This document shows, one piece after another, positions 11,901 to 22,008 of a stretch of DNA of 64,000 nucleotides. The stretch is from Bradysia coprophila (taxonomy: Eukaryota; Arthropoda; Insecta; Diptera; Sciaridae), in assembly GCF_014529535.1 (NCBI RefSeq), contig NW_023504022.1:3220986-3284985 (forward strand), in the 5' to 3' direction. Positions within the stretch are counted from its first letter, which is position 1. Each line of letters starts with the position of its first letter. Made by a program: the position numbers and the translations under genes. The notes under the pieces are model-generated. The model was not told the origin of the DNA, made no database searches, and worked only from the letters and a program-made list of their open reading frames with translations.

Positions 11901-13671
11901 AGAATGAAATGGCCGCGAGCACTGCCGATCACGATCATCAAAATCATCCAGCCGACGAATTTACGTTACTCGACGGCAACGAGGAGACCATTTCCGGTGA
12001 AAATGACGTCGAATATGCGGAATTTTCAATGGTCCATCAGGTGCCGGCTCATGTGGCAACAGCAGCCACTGATGCGATCAATGAAACGGCAGCATTGAAT
12101 GAAGAAATGATGTTCCTAAGACTGTTCGATGACTTACAGCCCCAAGGAGCAGCAGCTGCTGTGAATGACAGCAAGAACTTCACGGGTAAGTTTCCGAGTT
12201 TTTGTTCGTATCTTCGATCTCCCAACTTAAAAATGTAAATTCTTCCCAAGCATCCCGTTCCTCATATCAATCACCGATCACCACGTCCAATGTTTTGGAG
12301 TCGCTGTTGGACTCACCGAAACGAAACGCTCGGCCGTCCGAGAGCTCGCTGATAGCAAACATTAATTTTAAAAATTCGATTGATTCGAATAGACTGAACG
12401 ATGGTAAGTAGAGCGACCCGAACCCCGTGGGCAATGAGTTCCTCTGTCAGTTCGAAAAAGTTTTAATTTTGAAATTTTCGCACAGCCTCATCAAACCTAC
12501 GAACAAATCCAACGTACATATCGAACAACGGTGACGAATCGGCGTGGAATCCACAGGAAGCATACGCTCGTTTCGATAAGTTACTTCACACCATCCAATT
12601 CTCGCCACTGTCGCAGCCAAAATTCAAAACCCGAAACTACTACGAAACCGAATCATCGAAACATGCCGTGCCACAGCCAAAAGCTCACGTCGACAATAAG
12701 AGATCGATGCCGATCCCATATCGTCCGTTTGAGCCAGCATTTTTCAACGAAAATGATTCGACTGTTGACCAGTTACTGGACGAATTGAACATGGCCGAAG
12801 AGTATTCAAATGATCGGAAGCGTGTTCGCGATCGTAGTTCGCAGCCAACCTTTGCCAGTGCAACGACATCCGATCCAACGATAGCATTCGGCACCTCCAA
12901 CTGCTGGAACACATCGCTGTTGAGTGATGTGGACACAAACGGGTTTTCCAGCAAGAACGTCGATTCGTACAACCGCTACCGTGATCGCGACACGAAACGA
13001 TTTTCATCGACTGCAACCGGCCCATCTACGCAATTTCACAATGCCTGCGACATCGGACAATCACCCAAACGATCGACAACCACTTCGAATGTCCACGAAA
13101 CGGGCAGCGAATCGGCACGATCGTCAATATCCGGCTGGGCGTATCGTCATCCGATAATTATGCAATCCATCAAATCCACCATGACCGGTTCGAGTGCCAG
13201 CAAACGGAAGAACAATTTGTCCAAAGCTTCGATGTCGCCGAATGTGAACGGTTCCTTTCTGTCGGAATCGGAACGCTTAGCCAAAACGGATCTGTTTCTG
13301 TTGCCGTCGGATGATAGTGGCGGCGGACATTTGTACACGAGCATGGCCGATACCAGTCCGAGTGGCGATTGCAGTGAACTGATGCAGGTTTGTTAGGTTG
13401 AGCTTATTGTTGAGGAGCGCTGAGCTTTCTGTCCGTTCTCATTCATTTAGTTTGTGTTTCATCAATTTCAGTCTCTCAACGATGTCACATCGTCGGAGTC
13501 GAGAGTGCGACGCCTAATGGAACCGAAAAACGGTGCGTCCCATCAATCGACCAGCGGCAAGCCGAAGGATCGGTGAGAATGACTCTTTTGCGACTTTTTT
13601 ATTCGAAATTTTGCTTACAATTCGTGAATGCTCTTCCTTTCAGATCGACCGAACGACCAAATTCTTCATAA
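8952..13671 (+). CDS. TRIM37: TRIM37 E3 ubiquitin ligase (RING, B-box, coiled coil, MATH), first exon missing
   Basis: Eleven exons in one continuous frame: 8952-9253, 9372-9460, 10215-10518, 10589-10696, 10756-10965, 11038-11606, 11679-12185, 12251-12403, 12486-13387, 13472-13572 and 13644-13671, about 1090 residues, all with GT-AG borders. Order of domains: RING (CFICMEKL...[10 protein letters not shown]...QCPHC), B-box 2 ([17 protein letters not shown]), coiled coil ([15 protein letters not shown]), then the TRAF/MATH domain ([18 protein letters not shown] type, here with [12 protein letters not shown]), and a long Ser/Asn-rich tail. In vertebrates TRIM37 is a RING-type ubiquitin ligase acting at centrosomes, peroxisomes and chromatin. 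The first exon with the ATG was not found; the known exon start ([11 protein letters not shown]) matches residues about 10-20 of the human protein, so very little is missing. AATAAA lies at 13765-13770. The tail is poorly conserved in the family, and its exon borders are less certain. Confidence 0.93.
9461..10214. other. TRIM37 intron with possible decayed element
   Basis: This is the longest intron of the gene. GTTGTGGAACAAAA near 9608 faces its reverse complement TTTTGTTCCACAAC near 10010, hinting at an old inverted-repeat element of about 400 bases. No coding sequence is supported. Confidence 0.35.
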
Positions 13672-13771
13672 TTTCTTGAATTTTACACCTCTAATGACTG
13701 ACGAATCGAAATGCGATCGAGAATCGTTTTTTGTGATGAAAATAATTTCGTTTTTTCGTTTTTAAATAAAA

Positions 13772-14910
13772 TTTGGGTTCGTCTTTGCGCAGCACCACAA
13801 CAATATTCAACGAGTTTATCGGTGTGCTTGTGTCAGTGTGACTAGAATAAGAGGAACTTAGTCCATCGGGTGAACAATCGAATCGAGTCCCCATATTCAG
13901 TGCTACGATGGCTTGTAGATTCATGTGATCTGCTCGTCATTTCATTCAATCGATCTGCTTTGGCTGCACAGAGTTATGACGACTGAACGCATAGATTTTA
14001 TCGTAGTTTTTCGATCGAATGATGATATTTGTAGATAAGAGATCCGACAATTTCGTTTCACAACACTACTGACTGCTGCGGAAAAGTACGACTGTCGGAT
14101 TAGGCCAGTGCCCCACAGAAGTCTGAGTTCCTCACTTGAAACCTATGCCAAATCGTTTCATTACCCGACACGAGAAATCGTTTGTTTTACGACTTTTGAT
14201 GTCTAGAAGGGCTGGAACGAGGGTAGTCCTAATATCTCAGCAGGCGCACATCGTAGAAAATCCAAATCGATCCAAAATAGTTGAAAATTCAATATTTCAT
14301 TTGGCTCCAATGCCTTCCTTTTGACATCAATTTCGATTTGAGATAGGATTCAGGTCTTGGCCTTATGAGCGACTCAAAGTACCGAGTGGCAGTGGCTTAG
14401 GTGCTGCAATAATACAATGAAAGAGGTCCTTAGATGCCAAATATGCCATCTTTTGTAGATTCGCAGTGTGTATGCAGGGAAAATCGACTGAGTAAGGGCT
14501 TTTTTCCCGTGTGTATCTACCGACTTATCACCTGTTATCAAAACAGTGGCATTGTGTCGATGAGATTTTTTTCCGATAATTGGTTCAGTGGATCGATTAA
14601 TTGGAAGGATAGTGAGAGTAGGAGCCGAACGATGCATGAGAGATGATGCTATGCTTGAGTAAATCTGGACCGATTTCGGAAAATTCAATTTCAACAACGA
14701 ATGCAGATGAGAAACGCATTCTCGTGCAAGCGACCATTTTTCTCAAAGTTCGCACAAAAATTTGACTTTGGAATTTTTCATTGCGAGTTACTCGTGGAGT
14801 GCGTACAGTAATGTCCGGTGAAGGTCACTGTGAAAGTATGAGTAGAGCTGTTAAAATTCACTGGCTAAACTTAACGAAGAATTACTGTACGTTCCCCATT
14901 ACATAACACA
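13772..14910. other. Intergenic DNA after TRIM37
   Basis: Holds the first copy of a direct duplication (13810-14210) and otherwise unique A+T-rich sequence. Open frames here are short and show no family resemblance. Confidence 0.5.
13810..14210. repeat. Direct duplication, copy 1
   Basis: Matches 15618-15985 over long runs (for example CGAGTCCCCATATTCAGTGC and ATTCATGTGATCTGCTCG). The similarity fades after about 14210. The two copies are in the same orientation about 1.8 kb apart. Confidence 0.8.
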
Positions 14911-15095
14911 GTAAAATTAACCAAAAAATTTCTTTTGTTTTCAGCTCCTTTCCCATTGTCATAAAATGTCAAACTTACATTTGCTGCTAAATTTTCTCAA
15001 TTGAAATCAAAGAAAATTGGTAGCAAATGCAAGTTTGACATTTTATGACAATGGGACAAGAGCGGAAAACAAAAGAAATTTTTCGTTAACTTTAC
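14911..15095. mobile_element. Hairpin MITE, ~185 bp
   Basis: GTAAAATTAACCAAAAAATT at the left mirrors AATTTTTCGTTAACTTTAC at the right, and the arms stay complementary (TGTCATAAAATGTCAAACTT / AAGTTTGACATTTTATGACA) up to a short loop. Non-coding foldback element. Confidence 0.85.
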
Positions 15096-15617
15096 ATTCG
15101 TGGACTACGCAATTTGTAGTGTAGTGGAATGTGTTGGATAGTTTTTGTATCATATAAGCTTTGAAGGTGTCTCAATTTTCTGAAATGTTGATAAAACGCA
15201 ACCGTTTCCAAGATGTCAATTGTGTAATGTGTATTCCACGCTAAATATTAAAAAATTAAAAAAACAACTTTACAATTTTAAGTGTCTCGTAACGATAAAT
15301 AGAATAAAATAATCGAAATTCAATGACGACGGAAGAATGAAAGAAAATTTAACGAAAATTTTTTGATATTTGTGACGTATATAATATTGAATGTGCAACC
15401 AATTTTTAATATAATCCAGCGACAATTTCGTTTGTCGACGTCAGGTTTTTTCTAGAATTTTTTCTTTGATAAAAAAAAAACAATTTTTGAGAGGAAATTT
15501 TCCTCCGAAGAAATTTGTAAATGTTTTGTTTTTGTGATATGATTGTAAGTTAAACAAATAAATCAAAATTTAAAAACGAAATTCAAAAACCTTTCTTTAA
15601 GTCTCGACAAAGTATGT
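15096..15617. other. A+T-rich intergenic DNA
   Basis: Nothing recognisable beyond A+T-rich runs and a poly-A stretch near 15470. Confidence 0.4.
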
Positions 15618-15985
15618 TTTTGTCAATGTGACTAGAATAAGTGGAACTTAGCCCACCGAATGAACAATTGAATCGAGTCCCCATATTCAGTGCTACGATG
15701 GCTTGGTAGATTCATGTGATCTGCTCGTCATTTCATTCAATCGATCGCTTTGGCTTGATGACCACTGAACGCTTAGACTATAAGGGCACGGCTTGAAACC
15801 CACGCCAAATCGTTAAGCTGCGAGCGCACTTACACCGTTTAGCTCTCCGTTTACGTTTTAACAATGGAAAGTGGGAGGAGCTTCCATTGTTCACTCGTAA
15901 ACGGAGTGCTAAACGGCGTAAGTGCGCTCGCAGCCTTACATTACTCAACACGAAAAACATTCTGTTCGACGGCTTTTAACACCTT
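15618..15985. repeat. Direct duplication, copy 2 (interrupted)
   Basis: Second copy of 13810-14210 in the same orientation, interrupted by the hairpin element at 15818-15933. The first copy gives the pre-insertion state of that target. Confidence 0.75.
15818..15933. mobile_element. Hairpin MITE, ~116 bp, GC-richer than surroundings
   Basis: CTGCGAGCGCACTTACACCG mirrors CGGCGTAAGTGCGCTCGCAG, with complementarity continuing through the CGTTTAGC/GCTAAACG boxes. It sits in copy 2 of a duplication and is absent from copy 1, which proves it is an insertion. Confidence 0.88.
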
Positions 15986-16130
15986 TCATAATAGAAAAAC
16001 AAAGAAGTTTCTAAAAAAAAAAAAAAATTCAAAGTTTTAATGTTGCAGTGTATGTGGAACGATCCGTAACTTGACTGAGGTGGTGTGGAATGCGGCGGGG
16101 TGTTAGTTATTCTGTAAGAGATAGTAGGAA

Positions 16131-16195
16131 AGACAGAGAGAAAAGTGTGTGTGTGTTTGAGTGAGAGAGAGATAGAGAGAGAGAGGGATAGATAG
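16131..16195. repeat. (AG)n/(GT)n microsatellite
   Basis: Runs of GAGAGA and GTGTGT with GATAGATAGA. It lies in the intron downstream of the coiled-coil exon at 16206-16359. Confidence 0.8.
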
Positions 16196-16205
16196 AGCAA
16201 CTTAC

Positions 16206-16359
16206 GGCTACGCGTTTATCTATGGCTTCCAACACCTTGATGTCTCGATTAATTTCCGCACGTCTCTCCTTCATCAATTCAATTTCCTTTTGCTTCTTCA
16301 CGAGATCTTTCAACACATCTTTCCGTCCTCCGTGCAACACATTCACTCCGTAAGTGTGC
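16206..16359 (-). CDS. Isolated internal exon encoding a charged coiled coil
   Basis: On the minus strand a 154-bp open segment is bounded by a good acceptor (TTTTAG before 16359) and a good donor (GTAAGT after 16206). It encodes a segment containing VLHGGRKDVLKDLV and IELMKERRAEINRDIK, a highly charged helix typical of coiled coils. The frame enters in phase 1 and leaves in phase 0. No neighbouring exon was found within the window: the DNA on both sides is repetitive. It may be an exon of a gene with long introns invaded by transposons, or a carried-off exon copy. I do not recognise the protein. Confidence 0.5.
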
Positions 16360-16659
16360 CTAAAATTTGAATTTTAAGTGAACCATTCGATGAAAAAGTG
16401 AACCGAAAAATACATTTCAACGCTTCCTTGTATGAAAATGACGCTACGTTAGAAAGACCTCCGCACTTTCCATTTTGAATTTCGACCGCACTTAAGGCGG
16501 ATACACTTAATACAGATCCAACAAAAGTCTCTTTGAGAAAAGTGTGACGCAGTCTTTGAGTTACAATTTCTAAAATGAATGACATCGCTAGAGATGACGC
16601 TTTCAGCTTTGTTACGCAAAAATTAAATTTTACACCCAATTAGTTCAAATAAAGCTCTT

Positions 16660-18023
16660 GCAGGGTAATAAAAAAAAACATAGCTAACGCCGACCCGTAC
16701 GAAACACCTATTCGTATCAAAAGCCTTTACTGTGAAACTCTTCATTTCTTTTACTTCATTCTCTACTGAACAGCTATTCGCGCTATAAAATCACTTGCAT
16801 TATCCACTCTTTGCCTTGTTATCATCAACAAATAAATTGCCGGAGGCAATATAGACGTCCCCGTACGAAGTCAACTTTCATAAATTCCTATTTAAACAGC
16901 TATATACCACTATATTTACCTATATTTCACTATAAATAAACATTCAACAAATGAATATGCTATTATATAGCGCAATAGCTGTATATAGGTATATATAGAT
17001 GTCCATACATAGAATGCCTGAAACACCCCACACACATAACAAATTATTTCCATGTTAACAGAAACTCTCTAAGTACCATTTTTCCCAAGATATATCACTT
17101 TTATTAAAATCCAATATGGCCACCGGCAGCCATTTTGTTAGGAGACCGGAAATTTTACCGACGCTTTACATTCGTTAATACCTTTCAAACAAAAAAAAAA
17201 TCATGAAATTCGGTCAAAATTTACTCGAGATATTGACAAAATACTCCACGTTCACTGTACGGCCGAGTAGCCAGATAAGAGCTCACTCCAAGAGACCTAG
17301 CAAACACTCCAGTGAACATAATTTCAAAAACTTTTTTTCTCTGATTGGTACGGTCAATACATATCTAACAAAGCTAAAAAAGACGAAATATGTTTAAACG
17401 TGGCCGACCTACAAGCAAAATCTGCTTGCCGCCCTGTGCCTGTTTCACACCAAGGGGTCTAACTCACGAGTCGGTCATCCGATTTCTATAAACTTTTTTT
17501 TTGTCGATCGGTATTGTAAAAACCTTCATTTGACGTATCACTTACAAGTTTAACGTTTAAATGTCCGGAGATATCTTCGAAAAACCGTAAAGCACTTATT
17601 GGGCCACAGCTCGGGAGGGGTCAATCCAAAATCACTCATCTTCGAACTTAGCCTGTCTTTTGACATTACCAAACGGGAAAAAAACAATTTTCAAAATCGG
17701 ATGCGTTTTACTCAAGTTATCGTGCAGACAGACGGACAGACGGACATTTTTTTCACTGATTTGGCATCTCTAGACAACCACAATAGGTTTCCCCTTACTT
17801 AGGGAGTCCAATTCGACGTGTTACAAACGTATGCGTAAACCTATAAGACCCCAGTACTTCGTACGGGTCTAAAAATAAAGTATTACTTTAATCGAAGTAT
17901 GCGAATGTTTCCATACCTTTTTTCCCTTAATGTCATTGGCAAAATTACCATTAGGGCTGCTAATGGTATTATTGGTATTAAAATACTACTCTATTTGACG
18001 TGGTAAAACCTCTATTACCCTGC
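16660..18023. mobile_element. Inserted element with GCAGGGTAATA ends
   Basis: GCAGGGTAATA at 16660 is mirrored by TATTACCCTGC at 18013-18023, and the segment interrupts family A between text that is contiguous in the intact copy. Most of its length is occupied by repeat X copy A (16692-17869), so it may be a carrier element that received that copy. Confidence 0.6.
16692..17869. mobile_element. Repeat X copy A (ends GACCCGTACGAA / TTCGTACGGGTC)
   Basis: Non-coding repeat of about 1.2 kb with 12-bp inverted ends. Shared internal landmarks with copies at 22009-23890 and 40410-41668 include GGCAGCCATTTTGTTAGGA, CACTGTACGGCCGAGTAGCC and the (GACGGACA)n run. No protein is encoded. The family is unnamed here; the inverted ends suggest a non-autonomous DNA element. 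Confidence 0.7.
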
Positions 18024-18091
18024 TAGGTGCTTTGGTTCAAACAAGCTGGCTTTGTTTTTCTCATCATCTACCAAATAATTTGACCGAATAC

Positions 18092-18299
18092 GTTTGTTCA
18101 TTTCATTTTTACACAGTTTCTAAAGATTGTCGATATGTCAGAGTTTTTAATGTACCGACCCAGTCAATTAAGTTCTTCCCAAATTGCGCAATATTTTAAA
18201 TTTTGCGCCAAAAATTCATAATTTGGGAAGAACTTAATTGACTGGGTACATTTAAAACTCTGACATATCTAAAACTGTGTAAAAATGACATGAACAAAC
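18092..18299. mobile_element. Hairpin MITE, ~208 bp, nested in family A
   Basis: TTTGTTCATTTCATTTTTAC mirrors AAAAATGACATGAACAAA, and ACCCAGTCAATTAAGTTCTT mirrors AAGAACTTAATTGACTGGGT. Near-complete palindrome with a short A+T-rich loop. Confidence 0.87.
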
Positions 18300-19130
18300 T
18301 GTAACAACCAAAATTTTACCAAAAAAATCTGCGTCGCAAAGTAGCAGATTATCAGGAACAGACCAGCAAGAAAATTTATCTGCCACATGCGGCGCAGATT
18401 TTTTTGGTAAAATTTTGGTTATTCCCGTTTCTGGTTCTAACCGGCAAGGTATGGGAGTAGCCAAAGTTCACCGAGGGTTGCAAAAAAGTGACTTTTCTGA
18501 AAATGTACCAAAAGAGACCACTTTCAAAAAAAATTTATTGCCATTCGAAAGAGCACATTAACCTTGTCTAGAAACGCTAATAAAGTGCTTGATCGAGAAC
18601 TTCGTCGAGGTGGCATCACCCCTTGAAGAGGTGGAATTTTCGACTTTCAGCTTCTATTGCTCTGCGACCAAATGACCGAGAGCAATAATTTTTACATGGT
18701 TGTTCTTAGAATTTGTCCCTCTACCGATTCCAGTTTGAAACACTGGTCCAGCTACTTCCGCGGAGCCAGGCGACGATATTCCTAGTTCTCAGAAACGGCT
18801 CAGCGGTTGCACCCGCAACATGTGCCGTTGGATAGTACACGCCCCCCCTAACTCAGCTATGAAAAGAACCGAGATGGAAGTCGACATGTTTATTTAAAGT
18901 TCGTTCAGCCCCACCGTGCCACGTCAGTGGCCTTACTTGTTTCCAGTCAATTTTTTTTGGTAAAAATTATTTGGCAGATGATGAGTAAAACTAAGCCAGC
19001 TTGTTTGAACTAATTGGGTGTAAAATTTAATTTTTGCGTAACGAAGCTTTAAGCGTCAACTCTAGCGATATCATTCATTTTAGAACTTGTACCTCAAAGA
19101 CTGAAGAGATTTTTGTTGGGACATCAGTCG

Positions 19131-19970
19131 TTTTAGAAGTGTAGTCAACACTGCTTTTTAGAACAGTTCTAGACGAAAGTCGAAAATTTGACGAAGTGAC
19201 CACATATTTCCAGCTGCCCAACATACCCCGAAAGTGACCCTATTTTTCTAATTGCCCACCATGTAAAACATAATATTCAAAAACTTTGAGTTTTGAAATT
19301 TCGACCGAATTACAACCAACTTCACAACAATCATAACAACACTATCATCACAACGCTATCAACACAAAATGGCTGTACATTTTTATATGAAAGAAATTGG
19401 TCCTAATTTTTCCTGTGATAATGATGAATGAAACTTAAGTTCTAATGGCCTGACTAAGGTTCCTGCAAAGTTTCATGGAGATTGGCTGCGGATTTTCCGA
19501 GATCGACCATCGATAGATAGATAGACAGAAACATACAGAAACATCCCGAGCGCTTTGGTAGGCGTGTGATAGCTCATTTTCTTTGTATTTCAAGTGAGAA
19601 TATTTTAAAAATAATTTGGTTGCGATATTGGACATTTTGGCGAAAGTAGAAATCTCGCCTATATAGTTGCCGCGTCTCAAAAAATTTTCTTCGTTCTTTT
19701 CTAACCCCTAAATTAGACTGCATCAAGTCCTCCGCTATGGCTCCGGAGATGATGAGCAAATTAGAGGTAACTCACTCGGTAACTCATTGAAATTGTGAAT
19801 ACATCGAAACCATAGAACTGTGCCATTATTCAAAGTTCTGAAAGAACCTTGCCAGTATTAACTTGGTTTCATTTGTCAACGTTGTCAATCAAGAAAATTC
19901 AGCGTTTACACTGCACGGTGGTAGTAGGAGAATTAAAAATCTTTATCCTCATTTGTTTCAAGTTTTCTTC
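19131..19970. other. Dispersed-repeat DNA between family A and the LRR gene
   Basis: 19440-19710 shares text with 27955-28300 (TTTCATGGAGATTGGCTG, GATAGATAGACAG, GTTGCCGCGTCTCAAAAAAT). 19115-19200 holds the junction TATCAGTCGTTTTAGAA type also seen at 8330 and 27346. No gene is supported. Confidence 0.5.
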
Positions 19971-20076
19971 TTTATTCAATTCTTTCTTTAATCTAACGAA
20001 TACAGAAATATTTTCTCATTTTTAACAATCAGAATGCAAATGAATTGGTGGATCATCGTGCCAACCACAATAGCAT

Positions 20077-21189
20077 TCAACTATACCTTGTTACATTTTG
20101 TTTTTTAAATTGTTTTTCCACTTCATCGCAATTAGTGCAATCAATTTTATTATTACTGAGTCTTAACATTCTTAAGTTCGGCAAAATTGTTTTGAGATGA
20201 CTTATTCCATAGACAAAATTTTCGTATTGATTCGAGCTCAAATCCAAAGTCGTTATTCCTTCGAAGATGCGTAATTGACCCAAATCACACGCATACTTCA
20301 AATTGTTTGAACTGAGATTCAGTGTTTTCAGGGACCGATTTCGTAATATTGTCGGTTTCTCACTTAAAGGAAATGAAAACCCAGACGACCATAAATTGAG
20401 AGTCTCCAAATGCGGCAATTCAGCAAATTTATGTAAATCAATGTCGGTAATTGAATTAAAGTGTAAACCAATCGTTTTTATGTTGGGCAAGTTACGCAAA
20501 GAGTCACCAATATGCACTAGCTTATTGTTGTTCAACATAAGTTCCTGTAAATTGGGAAGCTTGGAAAACACTAAATCCGACAGAGAGGTCAAATTGTTAT
20601 CCGATAAATCGAAATCAATAAGTTTTGGTAGGTCGAACGGATCATCTCCTATCGAAAGAAGTTGACTTCGTCTTAGCCTAAGCGATTGCAGACTGGGTAT
20701 TGAAAAGTCCTTTCCGCTGATAGTTCTAGTTACATTCTTATCCCATTGAAGGTTTAAACTCTCCAGTTTGTCTAGCCCATCGAAGGTGTGCTCATTAATT
20801 TCCGAAAATCGAGATAGGGCCAGTATAAGTATCTTTAGGTTGGACGCATTTCGGAAAGTGCTTGGCAAAATAGCATTTACGTACTCGATACTGAAAATTT
20901 GAAGTTTTGGCAAAATTTCAAAAACTTCTGTCGGTATTGTGACGTTGCTGGAGTCATTTGACTTTAAACTGATATGTAAGGCAGCCATGGTGTCTGCACT
21001 TCCGTTACCATAATCGAACTGTAGATGATCTCCTGCTGCAGTCGGAAGTTGAACGTCTTTAATGATGCATACATCCTCCTCTGGTATATCGTAGTACCAG
21101 CCCTTATTCACGCAAGCCACACTAATGCTCGAAGTAACCATTGTGTAGGCAGCAAGTACCAGAAGCACAGAAAACGTTTCCATCTTCAT
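20077..21189 (-). CDS. Secreted leucine-rich-repeat protein, single exon
   Basis: Intronless 370-residue protein. Residues 1-25 form a signal peptide (MKMETFSVLLVLAAYTMVTS). A Cys pair follows (SVACVNKGWYY...EDVCII), typical of an LRR N-cap region. From about residue 90 on there are around ten repeats of the LxxLxLxxN type (LIDFDLSDNNLTSLSD, LQELMLNNNKLVHIGD, LRMLRLSNNKIDCTNC). A short tail with two Cys (CTNCDEVEKQFKKQ) ends the protein; there is no membrane segment or GPI-like tail, so it should be secreted, probably for protein binding. Family: extracellular LRR proteins of insects, which include immune and developmental members; I cannot name the orthologue. A TATA box lies at 21266-21272 and AATAAA (minus strand) at 19971-19976, so the transcription unit looks complete and compact. 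Confidence 0.88.
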   Translation of the reverse strand: MKMETFSVLLVLAAYTMVTSSISVACVNKGWYYDIPEEDVCIIKDVQLPTAAGDHLQFDYGNGSADTMAALHISLKSNDSSNVTIPTEVFEILPKLQIFSIEYVNAILPSTFRNASNLKILILALSRFSEINEHTFDGLDKLESLNLQWDKNVTRTISGKDFSIPSLQSLRLRRSQLLSIGDDPFDLPKLIDFDLSDNNLTSLSDLVFSKLPNLQELMLNNNKLVHIGDSLRNLPNIKTIGLHFNSITDIDLHKFAELPHLETLNLWSSGFSFPLSEKPTILRNRSLKTLNLSSNNLKYACDLGQLRIFEGITTLDLSSNQYENFVYGISHLKTILPNLRMLRLSNNKIDCTNCDEVEKQFKKQNVTRYS

Positions 21190-21265
21190 TGCGAATATTT
21201 AAAAAAAAAAACTTCTTCACTTCACCTCACTCCGAACAAACAGCAAGCTCAATTCCGACTGTCTC

Positions 21266-21272
21266 CTTTATA
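21266..21272 (-). promoter_or_regulatory. TATA box of the LRR gene
   Basis: Reads TATAAAG on the minus strand, about 77 bases upstream of the ATG at 21189, a spacing that leaves room for a short 5' UTR. Confidence 0.6.
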
Positions 21273-21479
21273 TCATATCGACTGGTGACCGACGTTTGTG
21301 ACCCTACTTTATCAAAATAATTAGAAACTTACGAAACATACCGTTATCTACTTATTATAATATGTAACGTAATGTTCACGAGCATTCACGCTGATTAGGA
21401 AAGAATCTTTTGCATTTCTAACTACGGCTGCGGCTGTGTATTCAGCTTGTTCGTTGGAAAAGTAATCTGTAGAGAACTG

Positions 21480-21720
21480 CTTCAATAATGCGGCAGATGG
21501 AAACCTCGTGTAAAAGACAAAGTTATAGAGTTTTAGATTCTAGTCGATGCGTGTTTTATGGTTTCCCTAAAAAGTGGCTTATTTTGGAGATATGGGCGTT
21601 TTAAGTGCGTTAAATTTTATATTTTCGCCGAATTTTCGATTTTCATCAACTTATTGATTTTCGTCAAATTTTTGATTTTCGTCAAATTTTCAATTTTCGT
21701 CAAATGCTGGAAGCGGGAAG
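21480..21720. repeat. Dispersed repeat with TTTTCGATTTTCGTC units
   Basis: Related, in opposite orientation, to 33870-34045 (shared boxes AAGTGCGTTAAATTTT and AAAGTTATAGAGTT). It flanks the foldback element of family B at both loci, so it is either part of that element's outer arm or a preferred target. Confidence 0.55.
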
Positions 21721-22008
21721 GTTGAGATGAAAGAGAAAGTTATATAGTTTTGTAATAAGAATATTTTCGTTCAAACTGCACAATATGATTGTCTATTATC
21801 TGCGACCAAATTCTAAAAAATCAAAACTTACAAAAGAGCTGATATCGCCCAAAACCACTTACAGTGGAGGTGTGACGCAAGTACTGTTATCCACTTACAA
21901 AAGAACTGATATCGGTGTAGGTGACGCTTACAGATTCGACACGCAAAAAGATATGCGTCACAAATGGCAGCTGATGAGAAAAATTTTAGAAAGAAAATTA
22001 TAACAAAC

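Larger units (their letters stand above)
16517..19130. mobile_element. Foldback element family A, split by at least three insertions
   Basis: The left arm (16517-16656) and right arm (18945-19130) match the intact copy at 26810-27344, as does the central text ACCAAAATTTTACCAAAAAA near 18308 and 18400. The arms are separated by an insertion at 16660-18023 (itself containing repeat X), a second hairpin at 18092-18299, and about 500 bases of unrelated DNA at about 18435-18940. The layering gives relative ages: family A is oldest here. Confidence 0.75.
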
